Positions 1-8,413 of a stretch of DNA of 64,000 bases are shown here, piece by piece. Every line of letters begins with the position of its first letter. The first letter of the stretch is position 1. Origin of the DNA: Janthinobacterium lividum (GTDB lineage: Bacteria > Pseudomonadota > Gammaproteobacteria > Burkholderiales > Burkholderiaceae_D); the NCBI RefSeq assembly GCF_034424625.1, contig NZ_CP139976.1, positions 1,364,001-1,428,000 on the forward strand. Reading direction: 5' to 3'. The position numbers were made by a program, and so were the translations under genes. Under the pieces are notes generated by a model, which saw only the letters and a program-made list of their open reading frames with translations, searched no databases and was not told where the DNA came from.

Positions 1-1
1 G

Positions 2-856
2 GCAGCGGACAAGCGGGGCCGCAACGCGTCGTGGACGCAGGTGGGACCGTCGTTCGGCACCTTGCTGGCGACCGGTTGCATCGGCCTGATCACCTACCTG
101 CTGCCGCATGAAGCGTTCATGGACTGGGGCTGGCGCATGCCGTTCATCGCCAGCCTGCTGCTGGTGGCCTTCGGCATGTGGATACGCAGCGGCATCGAGG
201 AAACCCCGCTGTTCAAGGAACTCGACCAGCAGGATGCGAAGGCGGAAGCGCCGATTGGCGACGTGCTGCGCATCTACTGGCGCCGTCTGCTGATCGCCGG
301 CGGTGTGCGCATCGGTTCGGACGTGCTGTATGCGCTGGTGGTGGTGTTCACGCTCACGTATGTGACGACCGTGCTGCACCTGTCGTCGACGCTGGCACTG
401 ACCGCCATCATGATCGGCACGGCTTGCAATGCGCTGGCGGTGCCCGTGTTTGGCGCGCTGTCGGACAAGATCGGCCGCCGTCCCGTGTATGCGCTGGGCG
501 CGAGCCTGGGTCTCGTGTGGGCGTTTGCCTTCTTTACCTTGCTCGATACTGCCAGCCCGGCTGCCATCGTCACGGCTGTCGTCGTGGGCCTGGTCATCCA
601 CGCCATCATGTACGGCCCGCAGGCCGCCTTCGTCATCGAGCAATTCCCGACCAAGGTGCGCTATGCGGGGTCCTCGCTGGCCTACACCCTGGCCGGCGTC
701 ATCGGCGGCGGCTTCGCCCCGCTCGTCATCGCCAGCCTGTACCGCTCGTACAACAGCAGCATGGCCGTCTCGCTGTATGTGGCGGCGGCCTTGCTGATCA
801 CCGGCGCCGCCGTTTTTGCTGCACGCGAAACGGGCCGCGGCCCCCTTGAGGAATAA
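2..856 (+). CDS. MFS transporter, metabolite:H+ symporter type (5' end missing)
   Basis: The frame is open from base 2, so the gene begins left of the window; 284 residues are visible. It is a polytopic inner-membrane protein. The visible part begins in a loop followed by GTLLATG and a hydrophobic helix, as in the MHS subfamily (ShiA, KgtP, ProP relatives). DKIGRRP at about visible residues 155-161 is the MFS loop motif between helices 8 and 9. The following DUF2848 gene starts 4 bases after the stop, and an amidase follows that, so the transporter probably imports the substrate of these enzymes. The substrate cannot be read from the sequence. Confidence 0.85.
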   Translation, partial: AADKRGRNASWTQVGPSFGTLLATGCIGLITYLLPHEAFMDWGWRMPFIASLLLVAFGMWIRSGIEETPLFKELDQQDAKAEAPIGDVLRIYWRRLLIAGGVRIGSDVLYALVVVFTLTYVTTVLHLSSTLALTAIMIGTACNALAVPVFGALSDKIGRRPVYALGASLGLVWAFAFFTLLDTASPAAIVTAVVVGLVIHAIMYGPQAAFVIEQFPTKVRYAGSSLAYTLAGVIGGGFAPLVIASLYRSYNSSMAVSLYVAAALLITGAAVFAARETGRGPLEE

Positions 857-860
857 AATC

Positions 861-1538
861 ATGACGACATTGAGTTTTCAACTGGCCGGCCACGGCCCCG
901 TCACCTTCGATATCGATCAGTTGATCATCGCCGGCTGGACGGGCCGCGACATGGCGATGGTGGAACACCATATCGCCGAACTGGAAGCCATCGGCGTGGC
1001 GCGCCCGAAAAGCGTGCCGACGTTTTACCGGGTTTCGGCAGCGCTGCTCTCGAGCGACGCCGCCATTGAAGTGCCGGGCCTGGACTCGTCCGGCGAGGCG
1101 GAATTCGTGCTGTTCTCCTCGGAATACGGCCTGCTGGTGGGGATCGGTTCCGACCATACGGACCGCAAGGTGGAAAGCTATGGCGTGACGGTGTCGAAGC
1201 AGATGTGCGGCAAGCCCGTGGGCGATACCTTGTGGCGCTATGCCGACGTGGCCGGCCACTGGGACCAGTTGCAGATGCGCTCCTGGCGCGAGCGCGCCGG
1301 CGTGCCGGCCCTGTATCAGGAGGGGCCCGTGACGCGCATGCTGTCGCCGGAAGATTTGATTTTGCGCTACACGGGGCAAGCGACCCTGCCAGTGGGCAGC
1401 GCCATGTTCTGCGGCACGCAGCCCATCATCGGTGAAATGGGCCACGGCGACGCCTTCGAGCTGGAGCTGTATGATCCAGCCTTGCAGCGCCGCTTGCAGC
1501 ACCGCTATGCCGTGCAAACCCTGCCCGTGGAAGGATAA
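861..1538 (+). CDS. DUF2848 family protein
   Basis: A 225-residue soluble protein with no signal peptide or membrane segment. The start is ATG 861, preceded by a GAGG at about 848-851 that overlaps the end of the transporter; an open frame extends further upstream but lies inside the transporter gene. The sequence resembles DUF2848, a family often found beside amidases and carboxylic-acid transporters and thought to have a fumarylacetoacetate-hydrolase-like fold. The biochemical role is not established. Tight spacing to the genes on both sides suggests one mRNA and a part in breaking down an amide-containing compound. Confidence 0.75.
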   Translation: MTTLSFQLAGHGPVTFDIDQLIIAGWTGRDMAMVEHHIAELEAIGVARPKSVPTFYRVSAALLSSDAAIEVPGLDSSGEAEFVLFSSEYGLLVGIGSDHTDRKVESYGVTVSKQMCGKPVGDTLWRYADVAGHWDQLQMRSWRERAGVPALYQEGPVTRMLSPEDLILRYTGQATLPVGSAMFCGTQPIIGEMGHGDAFELELYDPALQRRLQHRYAVQTLPVEG

Positions 1539-1542
1539 GAGA

Positions 1543-2892
1543 ATGACCCAGTTGACCAAGACTATCCGCGAACTGGCGGCCGACCTGGCCGCCGGACGCA
1601 TCACCAGCGTGGAACTGACGCAGCGCATGCTGGCGCGCGCCGAGGCGCACCGGGCGCAGGGCGGCCATGCGTATGTCAGCCTCGATGGCGAACAGGCCCT
1701 GGCCGAGGCGCGGGCCAGCGATGCGGCGCGCGCGGCCGGTATCGTTGCCTCGCCCCTGGCCGGCGTGCCCATCTCGATCAAGGACCTGTTCGACGTCGAG
1801 GGGCAAACCAGCAGCGCCGCTTCGCTGGCGCTGGCCGACTCCCCGCCCGCCGTGGCCGATGCGGGCGCCGTGGCGCGCCTGCGAGCGGCCGGCGCCGTCC
1901 TGCTGGGCCGCACCAACATGAGCGAATTCGCGTTTTCCGGCCTGGGCTTGAATCCCCATTACGGCACGCCGCGCAATCCACTGGACCATGAACGTGTGGC
2001 GGGCGGCTCCACTTCGGGCGGCGCCGTCACGGTGGCTTTGGCAATGGCGGCCGGCGCGCTGGGCACGGACACGGGCGGCTCGATCCGCATCCCTTCCGCC
2101 TTTTGCGGTTTGACGGGTTTCAAGCCGACGGCCGCTTCCGTGTCGCTGGCGGGCACGGTGCCTTTGTCGCGCTCTCTCGACTCGGCAGGGCCCATTGCCC
2201 GCAGCGTCGACTGCTGCGCCATTCTGTACGCGGCGCTGTCGGGCCATGACATCGGCGTGCAGGCGCCAGCGCTGAAAGGCTTGCGCTTCGGCTTTACCCT
2301 TGACTATGTCGGTACGCACGTGGAGCCGCAGGTGCAGCGGGCTTTCGACGCCGCGCTGGACAAGCTGCGGCAAGCCGGCGCCCTGGTGGAACAGTTCGAT
2401 TTCCCCGAGTTGCTGGAACTGCCGGAGATCAATGGCGGCGGCGGCCTGGTGGCGGCGGAAGCCTGGCACTGGCATAAGGTGCTGCTTGAAGAGAAGGGCG
2501 CGCAATACGACCAGCGCGTGGCGGCGCGCATCCGACGCGGCCAGCAGCAGGGCGCGGCCGATTACATCGATTTGCTCGATGCGCGCGCGCGCCTGATCGC
2601 CGTCGCCCGGCGGCGCCTGGCGCCATTCGACGCCTGGCTGATGCCCAGCGTGGCGATTCTGGCGCCGCAGGTTGCGCCCCTGGAAGCGGATGACGCCACC
2701 TTCTTTGCCACGAATGGCCTGGTGCTGCGCAACGCCAGCGTGATCAACTTCCTCGATGGCTGCGCGCTGTCGCTGCCGTGCCATGCCGAGGACGAGCTGC
2801 CCGTGGGGCTGGGCATTTGCGGCCTGGCCGGCGCGGATGAAAGAGTGCTGCAAATTGGCCGTGCCGTGGAGGCACTGTTGCTCGAACGTTAA
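1543..2892 (+). CDS. amidase (amidase signature family)
   Basis: A 449-residue cytoplasmic hydrolase of the amidase signature family, which cleaves carboxamides to acid and ammonia. The Ser-cisSer-Lys triad is visible: Lys80 in SIKDLFD, cis-Ser156 in GGSTSGG and nucleophile Ser180 in DTGGSIR. The spacing of 76 and 24 residues is close to that of GatA and FAAH. It starts 4 bases after the DUF2848 stop, with AAGAG just upstream. It is not GatA by context, because no gatB or gatC is adjacent and it is linked to a transporter and DUF2848. The substrate is unknown. Confidence 0.88.
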   Translation: MTQLTKTIRELAADLAAGRITSVELTQRMLARAEAHRAQGGHAYVSLDGEQALAEARASDAARAAGIVASPLAGVPISIKDLFDVEGQTSSAASLALADSPPAVADAGAVARLRAAGAVLLGRTNMSEFAFSGLGLNPHYGTPRNPLDHERVAGGSTSGGAVTVALAMAAGALGTDTGGSIRIPSAFCGLTGFKPTAASVSLAGTVPLSRSLDSAGPIARSVDCCAILYAALSGHDIGVQAPALKGLRFGFTLDYVGTHVEPQVQRAFDAALDKLRQAGALVEQFDFPELLELPEINGGGGLVAAEAWHWHKVLLEEKGAQYDQRVAARIRRGQQQGAADYIDLLDARARLIAVARRRLAPFDAWLMPSVAILAPQVAPLEADDATFFATNGLVLRNASVINFLDGCALSLPCHAEDELPVGLGICGLAGADERVLQIGRAVEALLLER

Positions 2893-3210
2893 CCTTGCAG
2901 TGGCGCAAGGGGGGCCTTTGTAATATGATGGCTGGCACTGATATGGAATAGGCACGCACTGTGTACCGGTAAACTTCACACTGTGTTCTGAAACAAGCTG
3001 ATCATTTGTCATGAATGTGGCTGTTGTAGCGAAAGCGCCCGCTGCGTCTGAGTGAAAATCCGCAAAAGTAACGTGGTCTGTAACATACGCGGATCGCGAC
3101 GTTGAGTGACATTGAGTGTCTTCCACTGTCCTGTGCCCACATACTTTATGCAAAAATTTGTTTCGGGTGCCGGAATTTATCCAAAAAAATCATAACGCCG
3201 GAGTTTATTC
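2893..3210. other. intergenic region between amidase and acyltransferase
   Basis: This 318-base gap carries no convincing gene. Composition shifts from GC-rich to AT-rich across it, marking the left border of the atypical acyltransferase segment. A CGGAG about 8 bases before ATG 3211 is the likely ribosome site of the next gene. No clear terminator hairpin or insertion-sequence end was seen. Confidence 0.5.
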
Positions 3211-4254
3211 ATGCTGAGAAGTAATTGCGTAGACTTTTACAAGGGGATGTTGATTTTTCTGGTGTCGATCGGACATGCGGTGCAATGTGCAGCATATCAG
3301 GAAGAGGGATTCTTCCAAGACCCTACCTTTAAAGCTATCTACATGTTTCACATGCCGTTGTTTATCGCTATTAGCGGTTATGTGAGCCGTAATAGTGTAC
3401 TCCGCACACCGCCTTTGGAGTTCATTAAATCGAAAATATTTTCCTTACTGGTTCCTATTGCCATATGGGAGATTTTATTTCGGGTTGCGCTTACCCTTGT
3501 TTTTAAAAAAAAGATTGACCAGGATTTTCCTTTCTCCTTGCTTCTCAGCATACTGCAGAGCCTTTGGTTTCTATGGGCGTTGTTCGCTAGTCTCGTATTG
3601 GTGACGATTGCCAATGTCTTTGGCCGCTATTCGTTCTGGGTATCGTTGATCCTGTTTTTTTTCAGCCTGTTCATTCCGGACTGGGGTATTTTGCCGTTAA
3701 TTAAATATACATGTCCTTTTTTCTTGGCTGGCTATTATCTGGCCGCTGGCTCGTATGTTGAAAAATTGATGCCATATAAAAATGTAATTTTTCCTGTTTC
3801 AGGTGTTCTTGCGCTGATTTGTTTCTTCTTGTGGAATAATCAGACTTATATTTATGTTACAGGAATGGAGTTAAGTTCTGAAAACTTTCAAAATATTGCG
3901 CTGCGTTATATTGCCGGTGCAATAGCCTCTGTATTCGCATTGTGTGTGTTTTATGTAGCCTACTTGAAGCTTGGTGAGAGGATCATCCAAGGGTTTATTA
4001 TCTTTGGTAAAAATTCATTGTATATTTATATCATCGGCCAGTATGCTTTTATCGGTGTCACTAAAATTTCGGTGCGCTATTTTGAGCCGGTGGCGTTTGC
4101 GCCGCTTGCCACTCTGGTGGGGTTCAGTATCGGCTTGCTGGTCACATGTATTTGCTGCGCGACTGGTGTCTTGCTGGCAAAAAATAAAATCGCCGCCAAA
4201 CTGCTTTTTGGCAAAGTGAGCAAGCCGGCGCCAACAGTGGCGACTATCGCCTGA
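3211..4254 (+). CDS. acyltransferase 3 family membrane protein
   Basis: A 347-residue integral membrane protein with about ten hydrophobic segments. The N-terminus, with RSNCVDFYKG followed by SIGHAVQ, and the later MFHMPLFIAISGY segment match the acyltransferase-3 family. These enzymes move acetyl or other acyl groups onto sugars of surface polysaccharides, O-antigen or exopolysaccharide. The conserved His in the first segment (IGHA) and the HMPLF histidine are present. The base composition and codon use (many AAA, TTT and ATT codons) differ clearly from the neighbours, so recent transfer is likely. No glycan biosynthesis genes lie nearby. The acceptor is unknown. Confidence 0.8.
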   Translation: MLRSNCVDFYKGMLIFLVSIGHAVQCAAYQEEGFFQDPTFKAIYMFHMPLFIAISGYVSRNSVLRTPPLEFIKSKIFSLLVPIAIWEILFRVALTLVFKKKIDQDFPFSLLLSILQSLWFLWALFASLVLVTIANVFGRYSFWVSLILFFFSLFIPDWGILPLIKYTCPFFLAGYYLAAGSYVEKLMPYKNVIFPVSGVLALICFFLWNNQTYIYVTGMELSSENFQNIALRYIAGAIASVFALCVFYVAYLKLGERIIQGFIIFGKNSLYIYIIGQYAFIGVTKISVRYFEPVAFAPLATLVGFSIGLLVTCICCATGVLLAKNKIAAKLLFGKVSKPAPTVATIA

Positions 4255-4285
4255 GGCTGCTCGTCTGTCTTCTTTTGCCTGCGGT

Positions 4286-4299
4286 AGAAGGTTGCTTTG
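4286..4299 (+). promoter_or_regulatory. ribosome binding site fixing a TTG start of pqiA
   Basis: AGAAGG at 4286-4291 lies 5 bases before TTG 4297. No in-frame ATG occurs before the first zinc-ribbon cysteine, so the TTG is the best start. Confidence 0.6.
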
Positions 4300-5670
4300 A
4301 CGTATGATGCAGGGGACTCAACTGCTCATCGTGAACCTGTGCACCGATACGACCTGATTAGCTGTCATGACTGTGGCGTGCTGTACCGCAAACGTCCGCT
4401 GCGTCCCCGCGAAAAGGCGCGCTGCATCCGTTGCCGCTCGGTGTTATACCGGGGCGCTCACGCGCGCGGCGCATCGGCGGAATTGAGCAAGGTGGTGGCG
4501 CTGACTCTGGGCGCCGCCTTTGTCTTCCTGATCGCCCAGTTTTTTCCCATCGTCGAACTCGACGTCAATGGCCTGACGTCCAGCGCCACCTTGCTCGGTT
4601 CCATCCGCGTGCTGTGGTCCGAGCAGATGCATATCGTGGCGACGATGGTCTTCCTGTTCACCATACTCTTTCCCGCCATCGAACTCGGTTCGCTGCTGTA
4701 TGTGGCGCTGGGCTTGCGCGGCGGCGTCAAGGTGCCCGGTTTTAACCGCGTGCTGCGCGCCGTGCAGACGGCGCGCGAATGGGGCATGACGGAAGTGCTG
4801 ATGATCGGCATCCTGATCACCGTCGTCAAGATGACCAGTCTGGCCACGGTGCTGCCGCAACCGGGGCTGTTCGCGTTTGGCGCGCTGACCCTGATGCTGG
4901 CCATCGTCGTCTCGTTCGACCCCAAGGCCCTGTGGAACCTGGGCGACGACCTGACCCGGCAAGCGCTGCCCGGCATCCGCTACAAGGCCTTTGCGCCCGG
5001 CGAGAAGGTCGTGCCCTGCCATGCCTGCGGCCTGGTGGCGCCGCCACTGGGCAAGGGCAAGCATTTGGCGTGCGTGCGCTGTGGCACGGCCCTGCACGTG
5101 CGCAAACCGGACAGCATCAACCGCACCTGGGCCTTGCTGATCGCCGCCATGATCCTCTATATTCCCGCCAACCTGCTGCCCGTGATGGTGACGTATTCCC
5201 TGTTTGGCGCACAAAACGATACCATCATGAGCGGCGTGGTGCTGTTCTGGACCAGCGGCTCGAAAGGCCTGGCCATCATCATTTTCATCGCCAGCGTGGT
5301 CGTGCCCATGCTCAAGCTGGGCGTGCTGGCGCTGCTGGCGTTCACCGCGCAGCGGCGTTCGCGCTGGCGCCCGCGCCAGCGCACCATTTTGTATCGCATG
5401 GTCGAATTCATCGGCCGCTGGTCCATGCTCGACATCTTTGTCGTCACCCTGACGGTGGCGCTGGTGCGCTTCAAGTCGCTGGCCGTGATCACGGCCGGAC
5501 CCGGCGCGCTGGCCTTTGGCGCCGTGGTGGTGCTGACCATGCTGGCGGCGATGCAGTTCGACCCGCGCCTGATCTGGGACCCCGTCGACGGGCAGGTGCC
5601 TGGCGAGGAAGAACCCGTGGTGGTGGCAAATACCGGAAACAATACAGTGATTGGAGAACAGCATGTCTGA
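4297..5670 (+). CDS. pqiA: paraquat-inducible protein A (PqiA/LetA family)
   Basis: A 457-residue inner-membrane protein made of two repeated PqiA domains. Each begins with a rubredoxin-like zinc ribbon: Cys23/26 with Cys43/46, and Cys241/244 with Cys259/262. Each ribbon is followed by about four membrane helices. In E. coli the homologues PqiA and LetA partner MCE proteins to move phospholipids between inner and outer membranes. Here pqiA overlaps pqiB by 8 bases, and pqiB overlaps pqiC, so the three form one operon. The start is TTG with a good ribosome site. LetA is the alternative name, but the presence of a PqiC lipoprotein favours the Pqi system. Confidence 0.9.
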   Translation: MTYDAGDSTAHREPVHRYDLISCHDCGVLYRKRPLRPREKARCIRCRSVLYRGAHARGASAELSKVVALTLGAAFVFLIAQFFPIVELDVNGLTSSATLLGSIRVLWSEQMHIVATMVFLFTILFPAIELGSLLYVALGLRGGVKVPGFNRVLRAVQTAREWGMTEVLMIGILITVVKMTSLATVLPQPGLFAFGALTLMLAIVVSFDPKALWNLGDDLTRQALPGIRYKAFAPGEKVVPCHACGLVAPPLGKGKHLACVRCGTALHVRKPDSINRTWALLIAAMILYIPANLLPVMVTYSLFGAQNDTIMSGVVLFWTSGSKGLAIIIFIASVVVPMLKLGVLALLAFTAQRRSRWRPRQRTILYRMVEFIGRWSMLDIFVVTLTVALVRFKSLAVITAGPGALAFGAVVVLTMLAAMQFDPRLIWDPVDGQVPGEEEPVVVANTGNNTVIGEQHV

Positions 5671-7294
5671 CAAAGAAGCGGGCGGCCTTGCCGAAACGGG
5701 TGGCCGTCCATTGCCGGAACCCGATGTGGAACAGGGCAGCCGCTGGCTGCCGTCGCTGGTATGGCTCATTCCGCTGCTGGCCGCCCTGATAGGCGCCGGC
5801 CTGGCCGCCAAGTCCATCCTTGACCAGGGGCCCACGGTGACGGTCAGCTTCAAGAGCGCCGAAGGCCTGGAGCCGGGCAAGACCAAGGTCAAATACAAGG
5901 ATGTCGATATCGGCCAGGTGCGCGCCATCACCCTGGGCGACGACTTGAGCAATGTCCTCGTGACGATCGACATGAGCAAGGAGGCGCGCCGTTTCGCCAC
6001 TGCCGATTCGCGTTTCTGGGTGGTGCGCCCTCAGATCGGCGCCAGCGGCGTGACGGGCCTGGGCACCTTGCTGTCGGGCGCCTACATCGGCGTTGACACG
6101 GGCAAGTCGGAAGCCAAAAAGGAGAATTTCGTCGGCATGGAGAGTCCGCCCGCCGTGGCTGGTGACCAGAAGGGCAAGCTGTACACCCTGCATGCGGAAA
6201 GTCTCGGTTCCGTCGACGTGGGTTCGCCCCTGTTCTTCCACCGCCTGCGCGTGGGCAAGGTGGTCAGCTTTGCGCTGGACAAGGATGGCAACGGCATTAC
6301 CATGTCGGTCTTCGTGAACGCGCCATACGACCAGTTCGTCGGCAAGAATGCGCGCTGGTGGCATGCCAGCGGCGTCGATGTGCGCTTGGATTCCAACGGC
6401 TTCAAGTTGAACACGCAGTCGCTGGCCGCCATGCTGGTGGGCGGCATCGCCTTCGAGGCGGAAAATGGCCGCAAACCCGAGGAACCGGCGCCGGCCAATA
6501 CCAATTTCCGCTTGGCGGCCGACGAGGCCAGCGCCATGCGCGAGCCCGATGGCCAGGCCATTACCACCGTGTTCTATTTCGACCAGTCGCTGCGCGGCTT
6601 GCAGCCTGGCGCCACGGTGGATTTCCGCGGCATCGTATTGGGCGAGGTGCGTTCGGTCGGCATCGAGTTCGATCCCGTGAAGAAGAACTTCCGCATGCCG
6701 GTCACCGTCAATCTGTACCCTGCCCGCCTGGGCATGCGCTTCAAGGCCGCCGTCGACGATGAGGAAGGCTCGGCCGGCCACCAGCTGCTCGAACGCATGG
6801 TCAGCCGTGGCTTGCGCGCCCAGCTACGCACGGGCAACCTGCTCACCAGCCAGCTGTACATCGCGCTGGACTTCTTCCCGAAAGCGCCGAAGGTGGCGCT
6901 CGATCCGAACAAGTATCCGCTGGAAGTGCCGACCGTGCCCAATACCCTCGATGAACTGCAGACGCAGATCGCCAGCATCGCCCGCAAGCTCGATCAGGTG
7001 CCTTATGCGGAGATCGGCAATAACCTGAACGCCACCATCAAGCAGGCCAATACCCTGTTCAGGCAGCTCGATGGCCAGGTGGTGCCGGAAATGCGCGATA
7101 CCCTGACGGCGGCGAAACAGACCTTCGGCACCGCCGAACAGGTGCTGCAAAAGGATTCGCCACTGCAGTCGGACGTGCGCCAGGCCTTGCAGCAGCTGAC
7201 GCAAACCCTGCAATCGCTGAACGCGCTGTCGGATTACCTGGAACGTCATCCCGAGTCCCTGATCCGCGGTAAAAAAGGAGATGAAAAAAAATGA
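5663..7294 (+). CDS. pqiB: intermembrane transport protein PqiB (MCE domains)
   Basis: A 543-residue protein anchored by one N-terminal membrane helix at about residues 28-50. Repeated MCE/MlaD domains follow; three copies can be picked out from the recurring pattern of a hydrophobic strand, a G-x-V or G-x-I turn and a basic stretch. The C-terminal part is predicted helical. PqiB of E. coli has the same length (about 546) and builds a hollow syringe of stacked MCE rings that spans the periplasm for lipid transport. ATG 5663 has GGAGA at 5653-5657 and lies inside the end of pqiA, implying translational coupling. Confidence 0.9.
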   Translation: MSDKEAGGLAETGGRPLPEPDVEQGSRWLPSLVWLIPLLAALIGAGLAAKSILDQGPTVTVSFKSAEGLEPGKTKVKYKDVDIGQVRAITLGDDLSNVLVTIDMSKEARRFATADSRFWVVRPQIGASGVTGLGTLLSGAYIGVDTGKSEAKKENFVGMESPPAVAGDQKGKLYTLHAESLGSVDVGSPLFFHRLRVGKVVSFALDKDGNGITMSVFVNAPYDQFVGKNARWWHASGVDVRLDSNGFKLNTQSLAAMLVGGIAFEAENGRKPEEPAPANTNFRLAADEASAMREPDGQAITTVFYFDQSLRGLQPGATVDFRGIVLGEVRSVGIEFDPVKKNFRMPVTVNLYPARLGMRFKAAVDDEEGSAGHQLLERMVSRGLRAQLRTGNLLTSQLYIALDFFPKAPKVALDPNKYPLEVPTVPNTLDELQTQIASIARKLDQVPYAEIGNNLNATIKQANTLFRQLDGQVVPEMRDTLTAAKQTFGTAEQVLQKDSPLQSDVRQALQQLTQTLQSLNALSDYLERHPESLIRGKKGDEKK

Positions 7295-7887
7295 TGAAAC
7301 CAATTTTTTCCGCGCTGCTGGCGGCCAGCCTGCTGGGCGCCTGTTCCACGCCCCAGCCCGAGCATTTCTATACGCTCAGCGGCGGCGCCGACGCGCAGCC
7401 GGCCAAACCCGTCAAATACTATGTCGAGGTGCTGGCCGTCAGCGTGCCGCAGCAGGTGAGCCGCAACCAGTTTGTCGTGACGGGACCATCGGGGCGCATC
7501 GAACTGCTGGAGCAGCAGCGCTGGGCCGGGCCGCTGGCCGGCGAGATCGGCCAGGCCCTGTCGACGGCCGTGACGAACGACCTGGGTGCCATCGATGTGT
7601 TCCGCACGCCGCATCCGGACAACCTGCCCGTGTACCGTATCAGCACCAATGTGCAGCGTTTCGAGTCGGTGATGGGCCAGTATGCGCTGATCGATGCCGT
7701 GTGGAGCGTGCGCCAGCTGGCCAGCAGCAAGGTGGTCACTTGCCGCACGATAGCCAATGAAAAGGTGGGCGCCGGCTACGATGAACTGGTGCTCGGTCAC
7801 CGCCGCGCCGTGAACCGTATCGCCGCCGATACGGCGAGCGTGGTGCGCGCTTTTGACAACGGCAACGCCGCTTGCCCGGCCGCCTGA
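7291..7887 (+). CDS. pqiC: PqiC family outer-membrane lipoprotein
   Basis: A 198-residue lipoprotein. The signal peptide ends in a lipobox LGAC with the lipidated Cys18. The body matches the DUF330 / ABC-type transport auxiliary lipoprotein family, to which PqiC belongs, with the typical opening EHFYTLSGG. It is thought to dock the PqiB tube to the outer membrane. The start overlaps the pqiB stop (ATGA). AAGGAG upstream could serve either of two adjacent ATGs, 7291 or 7294. Confidence 0.88.
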   Translation: MMKPIFSALLAASLLGACSTPQPEHFYTLSGGADAQPAKPVKYYVEVLAVSVPQQVSRNQFVVTGPSGRIELLEQQRWAGPLAGEIGQALSTAVTNDLGAIDVFRTPHPDNLPVYRISTNVQRFESVMGQYALIDAVWSVRQLASSKVVTCRTIANEKVGAGYDELVLGHRRAVNRIAADTASVVRAFDNGNAACPAA

Positions 7888-7934
7888 GCCGCTTTCCGCT
7901 ACCCAGTCCCGGCGGCCGCTGGTAAAATGCGGCC

Positions 7935-8336
7935 ATGGGAATGACCTTGTTCACGCGCCGCTTTGCCGCCTGGATCGCCTGTTTCGCGATCTTGCTGGCG
8001 GCGCTCGCGCCGTCGATTTCCCAGGCTGTCGCCAACGCCAAGCAGGAGTCCGGCTCCGGCTGGGCGGAAATCTGTTCGGTGGCCGGCATCCGTTTCGTCC
8101 AGGTCGACAATGACGGTGCCGCCGATGAAAAATCCGGCGGCAAGGCCATGCAGATGGAGCATTGCGCCTTCTGTTCCACGCACACGGGTTCCGTCGGCCT
8201 GCCGCCCGCCAGTACCGTGCTGCCGCTGCTTGTGGCCAGCGGCACGGCCATTTTCCCGGCCCTGTACTACCAGTCCCCGTCACCGCTGTTCATCTGGTCC
8301 ACCGCGCAGTCGCGCGCGCCGCCCGCTCTCGTCTAG
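7935..8336 (+). CDS. DUF2946 family protein
   Basis: A 133-residue protein with an N-terminal hydrophobic segment that looks like a signal or anchor ending near ISQAVANA. A second hydrophobic segment follows in the C-terminal half. The HCAFC motif is the hallmark of DUF2946, a family often encoded beside copper-related TonB receptors. The molecular function is unknown; a role in periplasmic metal handling is inferred from the Cys/His motif and from the downstream TonB receptor and PepSY gene. A second in-frame ATG lies at 7941. Confidence 0.72.
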   Translation: MGMTLFTRRFAAWIACFAILLAALAPSISQAVANAKQESGSGWAEICSVAGIRFVQVDNDGAADEKSGGKAMQMEHCAFCSTHTGSVGLPPASTVLPLLVASGTAIFPALYYQSPSPLFIWSTAQSRAPPALV

Positions 8337-8413
8337 GTTTTTGCATTTTCAATGCTGGCGCTGCCCACCTCGCGGTGTGACGCGCCGCATCCGCACACTT
8401 ATACGAGAATCAC

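Noticed and set aside
4444..6000. 518-codon open frame opposite pqiA and the start of pqiB
   Set aside because: Translation is low-complexity His/Gln/Arg and crosses the pqiA-pqiB junction.
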